Source: Symsagittifera roscoffensis | Lineage: Eukaryota > Xenacoelomorpha > Acoela > Convolutidae | DNA length: 64,000 nt | Direction of reading: 5' to 3' | Assembly: GCF_963678635.1 (NCBI RefSeq) | Contig: NC_087070.1 | Span: 1,116,001 to 1,180,000 of the forward strand | Shown: positions 24,116 to 32,986 of the stretch, in pieces | Numbering within the stretch: the first letter of the stretch is position 1 | How the letters are laid out: every line of letters begins with the position of its first letter | The notes under the pieces: model-generated | Told to the model about the DNA's origin: nothing | The model's database searches: none | What the model saw: only the letters and a program-made list of their open reading frames with translations | Translations under genes and position numbers: made by a program

Positions 24116-24549
24116 GTTCAATTGTTCAGACTTACACGTTTTATTGCCGTTCAGAACGTTAAGTATTGTTTTAATTGTTATTTTTATTTTAAATGTTGTT
24201 TTAAGTATTTAAATAGATTTTTGTCTTTTGTCTTTGTCAAAAAATGAAACAAAAATGAATCTAACAAATTTTAAACTCTTCGTACGTTTTTGGCCGTGGT
24301 GTGGTGATAAAACTATACACACGCTTGAAAAAATAATAAATTATGTTTAATAGACAACAGATTTCCTCAAAAAAATATTAAAAAACAAAAATTTTTTTTT
24401 AAAAAACTGAATAAATTCAATATGTGTACAGTTTTTTTTGACAATGTTAATTTTTTTTTCAAATTTTCTTGTCAAAGAAGTGCCAAGCATAGCCTTCAAA
24501 ACTAGTTTCCAATTGGAAAAATTAAGTTTTTCAGCCTAATTGACTAATT
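24116..24549. other. AT-rich spacer before the BEL/Pao element
   Basis: No feature recognised. Confidence 0.4.
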
Positions 24550-24554
24550 TACCA
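24550..24554. repeat. Target-site duplication, left (TACCA)
   Basis: TACCA immediately precedes the TGT of the 5' LTR and is repeated exactly after the ACA of the 3' LTR at 35,800-35,804. A 5-bp duplication is usual for BEL/Pao. Confidence 0.85.
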
Positions 24555-24585
24555 TGTTGCAACGCAAATGTAGAATGTAGATGCA

Positions 24586-24614
24586 TATAAAACAGAGTAT
24601 AAATGCATATAAAA
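24586..24614 (+). promoter_or_regulatory. TATA-like cluster in the 5' LTR
   Basis: Three TATA-like words occur at 24,586 (TATAAAA), 24,598 (TATAAAT) and 24,608 (TATAAAA) in the part of the LTR where the U3 promoter is expected. The function is inferred from position only. Confidence 0.4.
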
Positions 24615-24661
24615 CCAAACACAAGCTTGAATATGATTGGACCAAAATTTAACAACCATAA

Positions 24662-24731
24662 GCACAGTTGGCCGAATGGCCTAGGGACAAGTCTCCCACG
24701 CCGGCAATCGTGTTCGAGTCCCCCCATACAA
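24662..24731 (+). other. tRNA-like A-box/B-box segment in the 5' LTR
   Basis: TGGCCGAATGG (24,669-24,679) fits a tRNA A box. TGTTCGAGTCC (24,711-24,721) fits a B box apart from its first bases. The spacing is tRNA-like. The T stem and acceptor do not pair well, so this is a tRNA-derived or SINE-like module and not a tRNA gene. Confidence 0.45.
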
Positions 24732-25036
24732 AGACCTTAAAACATGTACACCCGAGGGGCTATAGCCCCATTTGACCGTTTTTTACTGTTTTTGTTTGTA
24801 ATTCAGTTCAGCCTTGATTAAGGCTGACCGCCAAAAAGAGCAATTTGTCTCAAGGGCATTACCGACCGGTTCTTGTGGCTAGCTTGCGCCAATTTTGTTT
24901 TTTGAAGCAGATTTATTGAAGTTACGATGTTATGCTCGACCGAAATTACGATGAGTTTTTGCCGATAAAGGATCTCAGTAATTTGAACTTCTTGAACCTT
25001 CATATTTGTTGATTTACAGAGATTGAGCGCACATTT

Positions 25037-25054
25037 TGGCGCCCCACAAGGGAC
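25037..25054 (+). promoter_or_regulatory. Primer-binding site
   Basis: TGGCGCCCCACAAGGGAC lies three bases after the 5' LTR. TGG at its start would pair with a tRNA CCA end, and TGGCGCCC is a common LTR-element PBS core. The priming tRNA was not identified. Confidence 0.8.
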
Positions 25055-26296
25055 TGATAGTGCCCTGATTTTGTGGTTATTTGCCGTCACGAGCTTCGCC
25101 GTTCTATAAGATTCAGGAGATTTGCCGGACAGCAAGGCCCCTAGGGAAACTGTTGAGGGAAATTGCTCATTGGAAAATATGGGGGGGGGGTGGCTTTTTT
25201 CACCTGTGTCTACTGCTTTATAGACTTAGATACAGATCTTTATCTTGGACTAGTTTTAAGGCACGAAATTTAATGACACGACTTGAAAGCAAGTTCTAGG
25301 GAGTAGATCTACGTTAATATATGCATTGTAACCAGTTTTTGTCAAACGTAGCAAATTCTGGATTTAAACCCAAGCTATTGACGACCAAATCTTCATTAAG
25401 ACTTGTGCCGGACAACAATTGACAACGAAGCCATCTACTATATTTGACGAAGAAACGTAGACGTAGACCGACCTACGTACACCAACTTGAACCGATTGAT
25501 TGGCCTGTAAGCCGACAGACGACAGAGCAGACAGTCGAAAGAGCAGACTGGTGGAAGAGAGGCATGTTCATGTGTCCTGATTGTTGACTTTTGGTCAAAG
25601 TGGAGCTGTGTTTTTCTCGACACCCGAAGTTTTAGATTTTTTCCCGGTGTCGCCAATTTCCAATTAAAAACTGCAAGAAGTTTCCAAAATTTTTAAAACT
25701 CTCCATTCGTGCTATAAATTTATATACGATGTCATAAATATTTAAAAATTTTCCGCAAGCTAGCAACCGGTAATTTTTCTCAATACTCAAAATTTTTGGA
25801 TATATATATGAACGGAATATTAATCCGTGAAATCGGAAGATAGACAAAAGGTACTGGACTAGTTTTTTGGATTGGTTTATGGCTCGAACGTGCTGAGCAA
25901 AATTTTCTAAAAAATATTGTGAAAAAAATAAAAAAAAATTGCCAAAAAATCCTATAAATGTCCCCAGAATTCTGCGAAACTGTGCTGTAACATGACACCA
26001 ACCTTATGGTAAGTGGTCTGGTAGCAAAATATCAGGCAAAATAAGTTGAGTTTTTCCAGGTTTCTTCCGCGTGTGTTGTTGGAACTTAACCAATTTGCCT
26101 GATCCCCCACCCACCTTTGGTGAAACTGAGAGCCAGTTTGCTTGAATTAAATCAAAGCTGTTTCTGCCCGTCCGATTATTGAATTTGTAGCGTGACAGTA
26201 ATGTTAAGTGGTCAGGTACGGTGATATTAAGTGAGTTAAGTTGAATTCTTTCATCCTCAGGTTTACTCCGTGTGTGTTGTTGGAGTTCAACCGACC
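25055..26296 (+). other. BEL/Pao leader with imperfect direct repeat and splice-like sites
   Basis: There is no coding frame on the plus strand. Segments at about 26,000-26,110 and 26,195-26,297 repeat each other: GGTAAGTGGTC/GTTAAGTGGTC, then CAGGTTT-CTCCG-like words, then GTGTGTTGTTGGA. ATGGTAAGTG near 26,007 resembles a splice donor. TTTCATCCTCAG near 26,260 and TTTTTCCAG near 26,059 resemble acceptors, so a spliced message for the following ORF is possible. Confidence 0.45.
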
Positions 26297-27189
26297 TACT
26301 TAATTTTCCAGCCCCATTGGTACTTAAGCTTAACGTAGCCGTCGCATAGGTCCTTAAAGTGTATGGTTTTCATTCTAGGAGCTAGTTCCTTGGATCACGC
26401 GCTCCGAAAACTTCCCACTCTGTCCCAGAAGCGCGTCAAAGATACTTGCTTTACAAAGCCAGATTTAAAATTGACCTTCAACGCTAGGGATTCTCAGAAA
26501 ACAATAAAGTACTACCTTCATCACTACTTGTCTCACCGTAGCGACCTTGTAATTTGGCACGATGCCATTAATAACTCGATAAGTAGGCACCGCAGCAACA
26601 ATAACCGCAAGCTGAGTAGTGATCAACTTGTCAATATGTTATTCAGGTATAGGACAAACATTTGTGCGATCGTATACTGTAGACGGAAAGGAACCGAGGA
26701 TATAGAGGAAAATTTAGTTTCAACAGGTTTTCTCGTTCTGAACGTCGTCAAACACTTTATCTCTAAGCGTCAGGCTAAAAACCAGATACTAATTGAGAAG
26801 TACAAAGAGCTTCACCAGCCTCCTTCCCTTGAGTTAAAGACTCTCCTCCTTCTAAGGCGTTATAGCGCTAATCTTAACATCCTTAAGACGCGTAAGAAGC
26901 GGAACCGCTTACCACTCAAAGCTCGAAAAGCTATAAAAAAAAGGCTTCAGGCGGAAGCTTTGAGACGTCAAGTTCCCCCATCTTGTAAACTAATGTAGAT
27001 ATATTAATGCAAATTTAATTACGTACCAAAACAGTATCTCATTTTATTAATTGCTTTCCTTTTGGTGAGCATCCGTAAAACATTGTCAATTTGTGAAAAA
27101 CATGGACAAAAAATTCCAAAGTAAAATACGAAAGTAATTTGAAACCCGTCTAAATCTAGAAATTGAGCTGCTTAAAATTCACTCACTAT
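26297..27189 (+). repeat. 893-bp tandem duplication, copy 1
   Basis: Copy 1 matches 27,190-28,082 at a constant offset of 893 bp with about nine base differences seen by eye (roughly 99% identity). TACTT lies at both junctions and at the end of copy 2, so microhomology-mediated or slippage duplication is plausible. Confidence 0.95.
26363..26998 (+). CDS. Extra BEL/Pao ORF, 211 aa, SGNH-hydrolase-like (copy 1)
   Basis: An uninterrupted 211-codon ORF sits between the 5' LTR and gag. Residues 4-10 read ILGASSL, like the block I strand and nucleophile turn of SGNH/GDSL hydrolases (serine at 8 or 9). Residues 62-72 read LVIWHDAINNS, a beta strand ending in an Asn-rich turn like block III. Residues 100-106 are another strand, and a late His (151) could be the general base. 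Residues 164-202 are strongly basic. CR1-type LINEs are known to carry esterase-like ORF1 proteins, but I know of no such ORF as a standard BEL/Pao part. Function is a hypothesis. ATG at 26,363 is the first in frame; TTTTCATTCTAG just after it resembles a splice acceptor, so the true start could differ. Confidence 0.6.
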   Translation: MVFILGASSLDHALRKLPTLSQKRVKDTCFTKPDLKLTFNARDSQKTIKYYLHHYLSHRSDLVIWHDAINNSISRHRSNNNRKLSSDQLVNMLFRYRTNICAIVYCRRKGTEDIEENLVSTGFLVLNVVKHFISKRQAKNQILIEKYKELHQPPSLELKTLLLLRRYSANLNILKTRKKRNRLPLKARKAIKKRLQAEALRRQVPPSCKLM

Positions 27190-28082
27190 TACTTAATTTT
27201 CCAGCCCCATTGGTACTTAAGCTTAACGTAGCCGTCGCATAGGTCCTTTAAGTGTATGGTTTTCATTCTAGGAGCTAGTTCCTTGGATCACGCGCTCCGA
27301 AAACTTCCCACTCTGTCCCAGAAGCGCGTCAAAGATACTTGCTTTACAAAGCCAGATTTAAAATTGACCTTCAACGCTAGGGATTCTCAGAAAACAATAA
27401 AGTACTACCTTCATCACTACTTGTCTCACCGTAGCGACCTTGTAATTTGGCACGATGCCATTAATAACTCAATGAGTAGGCACAGCAGCAACAATAAACG
27501 CAAGCTGAGTAGTGATCAACTTGTCAATATGTTATTCAGGTATAGGACAAATATTTGTGCGATCGTATACTGTAGACGGAAAGGAACCGAGGATATAGAG
27601 GAAAATTTAGTTTCAACAGGTTTTCTCGCTCTGAACGTCGTCAAACACTTTATCTCTAAGCGTCAGGCTAAAAACCAGATACTAATTGAGAAGTACAAAG
27701 AGCTTCACCAGCCTCCTTCCCTTGAGTTAAAGACTCTCCTCCTTCTAAGGCGTTATAGCGCTAATCTTAACATCCTTAAGACGCGTAAGAAGCGGAACCG
27801 CTTACCACTCAAAGCTCGAAAAGCTATAAAAAAAAAGCTTCAGGCGGAAGCTTTGAGACGTCAAGTTCCCCCATCTTGTAAACTAATGTAGATATATTAA
27901 TGCAAATTTAATTACGTACCAAAACAGTATCTCATTTTATTAATTGCTTTCCTTTTGGTGAGCATCCGTAAAACATTGTCAATTTGTGAAAAACATGGAC
28001 AAAAAATTCCAAAGTAAAATACGAAAGTAATTTGAAACCCGTCTAAATCTAGAAATTGAGCTGCTTAAAAGTCACTCACTAT
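27190..28082 (+). repeat. 893-bp tandem duplication, copy 2
   Basis: Second copy of 26,297-27,189. Differences cluster around codons 72-82 of the ORF. The few others include one base 5' of the ORF and one near the 3' end (CTTAAAATT versus CTTAAAAGT). Confidence 0.95.
27256..27891 (+). CDS. Extra BEL/Pao ORF, 211 aa, SGNH-hydrolase-like (copy 2)
   Basis: It has the same length and start context as copy 1 and is fully open. Five residues differ from copy 1: 73 Ile/Met, 77 Arg/Ser, 81 Asn/Lys, 125 Val/Ala and 194 Arg/Lys. Of seven coding differences, five change the protein, about what neutral drift gives, so there is no sign of purifying selection since the duplication. Both copies remain open while Gag-Pol next to them is shattered. 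This fits a duplication younger than most of the decay, or earlier protection by selection. The SGNH-like assignment rests on the same motifs as copy 1. Confidence 0.6.
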   Translation: MVFILGASSLDHALRKLPTLSQKRVKDTCFTKPDLKLTFNARDSQKTIKYYLHHYLSHRSDLVIWHDAINNSMSRHSSNNKRKLSSDQLVNMLFRYRTNICAIVYCRRKGTEDIEENLVSTGFLALNVVKHFISKRQAKNQILIEKYKELHQPPSLELKTLLLLRRYSANLNILKTRKKRNRLPLKARKAIKKKLQAEALRRQVPPSCKLM

Positions 28083-28256
28083 TACTTGAGTACATTGAAA
28101 ATAATAGTCGCACCACAAGAATTGATAATGCTGTTTTACAAATGTAAAATTGCAATGGAAAAAGCTTTGTACATAATTGAGCAATTAACTAGGAAAAACC
28201 GAAAACCCTGAAAAATTATTGCTCAGCTAGACTATTGGCTTAAGAAAGTTACCTAA

Positions 28257-28571
28257 ATGACCGATAAAGTAATGCATGAAGCTCAGAGTTACAAGATGAG
28301 CCCTGAACCTTCGTCATTCCCAGCATCCAGCATTACAGAGAGCAGGGGACCTTTACAAGAAACTAGGTCTGAGACATCTTCACGCTCGCATAAAACAAGA
28401 GATTCAGAAGCCCGAGTATCTGAAAACAGGTCCAAGGTCTCTAATAAGTCCAAGGAAAGTAGAAAACGTAAAACACGTAAGTCTGATGAATCTGCTTCAA
28501 CTTGTCATACCTCGACTGTTTACACTATGTCATCAAGTGAGAAACGGTATGAGTTAACTTTGGTAAAATGA
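28257..28571 (+). pseudogene. BEL/Pao Gag, N-terminal part
   Basis: A 104-codon frame rich in Ser, Glu, Arg and Lys is followed in the same frame, past a TGA, by a Glu/Lys/Arg-rich coiled coil (RHEELER, VRLKEQENRLKFEKSQLELE) up to about 28,680. Such a charged leader and coiled coil precede the DUF1759 domain in many BEL/Pao Gags. Stops at 28,569 and within the coiled coil, and a frame change near 28,690, break it. Confidence 0.7.
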
Positions 28572-28708
28572 CGCCACGAGGAGCTGGAAAGGTAGTATCA
28601 GGTATCTGTAAGGCTTAAAGAGCAAGAGAATCGTCTTAAGTTCGAAAAAAGTCAGCTGGAACTAGAGCAGGTGGCTTAAAGTCATAAAAGCAACTAATTG
28701 AAAAGGAA

Positions 28709-29401
28709 ATGAAAGCGTTTGAACTTGAGGACAATTCATCTGAGGTTAGCGAGAAGGTAGTGGAAAGTAACTCGACAGGAGTAAGTCAACTTATTTCAAA
28801 AGTAACAACCGATCGGACTAATGATTGGGTAGACTCTGTTAGTTCACAAGCAACTTCTGACGTTGCTAGTGCGTCAGGTTTGCTGGCCTTCACTCCTGTA
28901 CCAATTTCATCAGAACCGACGATTTCCGCACACCTCGCTCATGCAATTCACACCAGTAATAGTCATAACCATGTGCACACAGCATTGAGTGACCCTGGAA
29001 TCTATAATCACGGACATCGGGCTATACCTCAATTTGGCAGTGCAAGCCTTTTGCCATTGCAAGCTTCTGTTCCATCTTTTTCATTCCCAGTTAACAATAT
29101 GCATTCTAGTGCACACGTGTTACCACTACCGTCTGCTGTTCCTTCACAGACCATGAGTTTAAACATAATTAATGCCATCGGGCAACCGGAATCATTACCG
29201 CTCCCAATGTTACCGGCACAACCCGGTTCTGGTTTTGTTTCTTTGTCACATGCATTTGCTGGTGGTGGCTTCTCATCTTCTGGAGTAAACCCACCGTCGG
29301 TTTTCATTTCGGCACCTAATTTCCATGCAGCGCCAGTTAAGACGCAACATAATCTTCCCTTTGTACCGCATGCTGTGTCACCTAATATCAACGAATACTA
29401 A
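28709..29401 (+). pseudogene. BEL/Pao Gag, middle low-complexity region
   Basis: A 230-codon frame begins with the end of the coiled coil (EKEMKAFELED) and then becomes Ser/Pro/His/Asn-rich without a fold, as in the linker of many Gags. It ends at TAA (29,399-29,401), and the same frame reopens immediately downstream, so this is a single premature stop and not a gene boundary. Confidence 0.65.
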
Positions 29402-29425
29402 ACAAGTGATGCAAACTTATGGCGA

Positions 29426-29910
29426 ATGGCAGCTACAACTCCAATCGTCACGCCTGCTCAGTGTTGTAATGATGGAAACATTTTTTCTATTATGACAACT
29501 GTTGTCCCACCGTGTAACACCGCCGCGCCGTATACTAGTGGTGGGACTGTGTATTTTAATTCTCCGCCAGTTCATCCCCAACATGTTCCGCATTTTTTCA
29601 ATTATACTAATACCGGTTATCAGCCAGTCAAAGAAGACTACGCACCGTCTTCTGCCTATCCGAACCAAGGTTGTTCATCGGATCGACCTCTCTCCGCTCG
29701 TGAATTGGAGGAACTATTGATGCATAGCCGCAAAGATAATCTTCCTGAATGGAAGTTAGCCCAGTTTGACGGCAACACGTTAAACTGGCACGAATGGTTT
29801 GGTCAGTTTAAGTCCACCGTTGATTCCGCTGTTCTCACCAATGATACGAAACTGACAAACTTAAAAACACTTGTCACAGGCAAAGCAAAAACCGCAATTG
29901 CGGAATTTAG
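29426..29910 (+). pseudogene. BEL/Pao Gag, DUF1759-like domain, first half
   Basis: The frame continues from the preceding Gag part. It contains LAQFDGNTLNWHEWFGQF and LKTLVTGKAKTAIAEFSY, the hallmark of the DUF1759 region. At 29,911 the reading enters an inserted microsatellite, so the apparent Tyr/Asp-rich C terminus to 30,019 is not Gag. Confidence 0.85.
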
Positions 29911-29951
29911 TTATTATGATTATTATTATGATTATTATTATGATTATTATG

Positions 29952-29983
<32 letters not shown>

Positions 29984-30816
29984 GATTATTATTATATTGG
30001 ATTTACATTTACAACGTAAATGAGGGGACTGTTAGTCCCGTAGATAAATCAAGTCAATTGAGTCCCGAGAGGTCAATGTGTCGATCTCTGCAATTTGAGC
30101 AATAACACAAGAATGTCCAGGTACATGGACTGAGTTCATCATAGTGACTGTGGAAAAACGACCACATGAATTTGAGTAGACGATACTTCAAGTCAGGCAA
30201 GAAGGTTCTGATGTGGAGAACGTTTGCTATTCTGTTGGCTCTCCATGGCGTTCTATACCAAAAATTGTTCCGCTGGCGCTCGAGCTTAATGATCGGGATA
30301 TCAAACAGTAAACAAGTTGCTGTGCGTCGTGAGCCACTGGGTGCGCAGGAATAACAACTGGTGAGATCACAGTCATATAGTCCACTGACAATTTTTGAAA
30401 GAGTGAGAAAGTCAGTTAAAACGGCAAAATACGCAATGGGTACGATGCCAAGGGAACTGATTGCTTCACGGTACGGTGTGTCAGGGAGCATTCATCTGAC
30501 AACTCGTTTCTGGAAGGTTTCTAGTTGCTTCAAGTCCGATTTGTTTGGAGACCAGCATTGAGAAGCATATAAAATGATAGGCATGAGAAGTGTTTTGTCC
30601 AATTGGAGCTTCACCTGCGGAGAGAGAAGATGACTGACACTGCGGCGTATCAGGAAGAATGTTGCATTTGCTTTAGTTAGCTTTTTCTTTATGTGCTCGG
30701 TCCACGACAAAGTGATGTTGATTTGTAGTCCGAGATCGTTCACTGATGAGACTAAGTCGAGAGTTGTATTGCAGAAGGTAATGTCGCAAGGGTAACAATT
30801 CTTAAAATCTATTACT
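29911..30816 (-). mobile_element. 5'-truncated CR1/Jockey-like LINE inserted in gag
   Basis: On the minus strand, 30,816 to about 30,050 reads as the C-terminal end of a LINE reverse transcriptase. Visible are VNDLGLQINITLSWTEHI, LIRRSVSHLL and LYASQCWSPNKSDLKQLE, then (after a stop) a C-terminal tail with CSNCRDRHIDLSGLN. The low-coordinate end is an 86-bp ATT/ATG-type microsatellite (29,911-29,996), placed as the 3' tail of a minus-strand LINE. Gag's DUF1759 reading is interrupted at 29,910 and resumes at about 30,817. The insertion is therefore younger than the BEL element. No clear target duplication was found. Confidence 0.85.
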
Positions 30817-31157
30817 CAGGTGGCGTTATGTACAAGGATGCACTGGCCACCTTGCAACAGAAGTTTGGGCAACCACACGCTATTGTTGGTGCTCATCTTG
30901 ACAAGCTGAAGAGTTTTCCTCCACTTAAGATGCACATTTTGGAAAATATCATTAGTTTCTCCTCTGCCTTATCTGGCCTCGTAGCAGTTTTCAAATCATT
31001 GTCATTCAATGATGATCTTAAGAGTGTTAACCTGTTGAACCAAGCTAATAGTAAACTTCCGCCTAACCTCGAGGAAGCTTGGTCAATGCGTAATGTTAGG
31101 CATAATTGGCAGCGCCCAACACTATTAGACTTTGAAAGAAAAGGCCGACGGGCATGA
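30817..31157 (+). pseudogene. BEL/Pao Gag, DUF1759-like domain, second half
   Basis: Reading resumes with GGVMYKDALATLQQKFGQPH and HLDKLKSFPPLK, the conserved downstream part of the same Gag region split by the LINE. The start at 30,828 is an internal Met and not a real initiation site. It ends in a frameshifted Lys-rich linker. Confidence 0.85.
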
Positions 31158-31259
31158 AAGATTGCGTGTACTCAACTCTAAAGCAAAAAACGAGGAACAA
31201 GTTAAACCAAAAACAACCAATGTTTTTGCAGCCAATAGCCAGGTAACTAGTAAGGCTCA

Positions 31260-31445
31260 GGATTAGTCTAAGTTTCCGCCGTGCGTTTTGTGGAAGGGTA
31301 GTCATGCATTGTGAAAACGTGCTGTTTTTAAGGAGAAGAATGCTACTCATCGATTAAAATACGTAGCTGAACAAAACTTTTGCTTCGCTTGCCTCAATGG
31401 CAATCATAGTTTCCGCCAATGTTCTAGAGCTAAAAAAAATGCCCA
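31260..31445 (+). pseudogene. BEL/Pao zinc-knuckle region
   Basis: In a third frame, a degraded first knuckle (CVLWKGSH, then an in-frame stop) is followed by an intact C-X2-C-X4-H-X4-C knuckle (FCFACLNGNHSFRQC). These CCHC knuckles bind genomic RNA in the family. Frame changes on both sides separate it from Gag and protease. Confidence 0.75.
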
Positions 31446-31621
31446 AAGCCAGATTGCGATAGCACACATAATGTCTTGCTCCATGGAGCCGAAAAAAGTT
31501 TTCCTCGTAAAAAAATTCAAATGTCTCAATTAAGGCTGGAACAAACAAATCCAAGCAGAATACAAACACTTCCACCCATGCCGCTGTTAGTGATGTACAT
31601 GACATTGAATCGTCTAAAGGG

Positions 31622-32380
31622 TTGTTGCCAATTGCAACACTTGGTGTATCCTCGGATGTAACCAGTCTCCTGACGTTGGTTCTTTGTGAAAGTGCTTCGT
31701 CTCACTCTTGGGTGTCTTCGTCACTCGTTAATCGTCTCGGCTTAATAGGGGAGCCCGTTACCTTTTCAATTAGTGGTTTCAATTCAACCACCGTCGTTGA
31801 GACTCAGAGGGTCAAGTTTACAGTTTCCTCCGAGCCGAATAATAGTGATTTCGTATTCCCTTTGTGTGCATATATTAAAGACAATATTCGGATTGGTTCC
31901 GAATTAATCAAAACTGCTGATTTGCAGAATGAATATCCACAATTAGGACCTATTAAGCCCACTCAATATACTTATGAGGACGTTGAAGCTATTATAGGAC
32001 AAGACTACTACCACGCCGTTAGACCCATTGAGTTCATCTTGGGATATGATAAAAACTCACCGTATTCCGTTCGCGTACCGATAGGTTGGGTCATAAGTGG
32101 TCCGTTGCCGCCGTCCGTTGTTTCTACTTCTTCGTGTTTCAAGTGTGTTGTTGAATATTCTTCTCTGACCGACCAGATACAATCCTGGTATGAGTTGGAA
32201 TCTTATGGTGCTTTCAAACAAGTCGATGCTCGTTCTGCCGCGGATAAACAGGCTTTATCCATCCTTAATTCTGAAACCGTTCACAATGGCGAAAGATTCA
32301 TTGTGCATATGCTTTGGATTGATAGTAAGGTCAGTCTAACAAACAACTATTACTCGTCACTCGCCCAGTATAAAACATAG
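31622..32380 (+). pseudogene. BEL/Pao aspartic protease (A17-type) region
   Basis: It opens with LPIATLGV, followed by the active-site segment LCESASSHSWVSSSLVNRLG. The residue where the family has its catalytic Asp is Glu, and the Gly position is Ala. Downstream are IIGQDYYHAV and GWVISGPLP, characteristic of the region between protease and polymerase. The frame ends at TAG (32,378-32,380). Homology continues in the same frame through RRLSKDP and RYADTIREDIRKGM, broken by another stop. The upstream boundary with the zinc knuckles is frameshifted. Confidence 0.8.
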
Positions 32381-32986
32381 GAGAGAAGGTTAAGTAAAGA
32401 CCCTTAACTGCGCGAAAGATACGCAGACACAATTAGAGAGGACATTAGGAAAGGCATGATCGCGAGTGGTATCTTCCTGTCGTAAACCCGAATAAGCCGG
32501 GTAAGGTGCGCCGAGTCCTTTATGGGGCTTCTAAGTTTCAGGGCACATCCTTAATTAAGTCCTTATTTTTGGGTCCGGACCTACTCCAAAAATTTAATTT
32601 TTGTACTTGGCGATTCCGTCAACACAAGTACGCCGTCTCCGCGGATATAGAGGGTTTGTTCCTCCAGGTAGGAGTCCTTGCCCGCGATCAAATTTCACTC
32701 CGTTTTTTGTGGCGGGAGGATACCACTTCCGCTGTGGTAGTTCATCAGTACACTCGCCATATATTCGGCGCACGAGATTCGCCTACGTGCGCCAATTTCG
32801 TGTTGCGAAAAACAGCAACAGATAATATGTCCACATACCCTGAGGCCGCCTCAGTCGTAAATGAAAAATTTTACTCGGACGGTTAATTGGATTCGTTCGA
32901 GAACGTTACCCATGCAATTAAAATTAGCCGCGATTTGGTTTCGTGCCGAACAATCATCGCACGTCTTAGGTCTTAAGTAGGACCAT
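32381..32986 (+). pseudogene. BEL/Pao reverse transcriptase, decayed
   Basis: After a frame change near 32,470, the polymerase reads VNPNKPGKVRRVLYGASKF, then YAVSADIEGLFLQV, whose Asp is the first catalytic residue. Motif C reads FYSDG followed immediately by TAA (32,884-32,886), so the second motif-C aspartate is lost and translation stops. LDSFENVTHAIKISRDLVS follows in the same frame, then a disrupted stretch to 32,986. Polymerase activity is impossible from this copy. Confidence 0.9.

Larger units (their letters stand above)
24555..25033 (+). repeat. 5' LTR of the BEL/Pao element
   Basis: Starts TGTTGCAACG and ends GCGCACA. Alignable blocks shared with the 3' LTR include GATGCATATAAAACAGAGTA near the start, AAGGCTGACCGCCAAAAAGA and GGCTAGCTTGCGCCAAT. 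Between these, whole segments differ. CAGCCTTGATTAAGGCTG forms a perfect hairpin. Confidence 0.95.

Noticed and set aside
24662-24731. Functional tRNA gene in the LTR
   Set aside because: The A and B boxes are present, but the T stem and acceptor stem do not pair and the two LTR versions differ greatly.
29029-29391. 120-codon minus-strand frame opposite Gag
   Set aside because: It is a shadow of the Gag linker in the opposite strand, with no recognisable domain.
29911-30019. Asp/Tyr-rich C terminus of the Gag frame
   Set aside because: It is read-through of an ATT/ATG microsatellite belonging to the inserted LINE.
30816-30830. Target-site duplication for the LINE insert in gag
   Set aside because: TTATT-like words exist at both junctions, but the microsatellite makes any short match uninformative.
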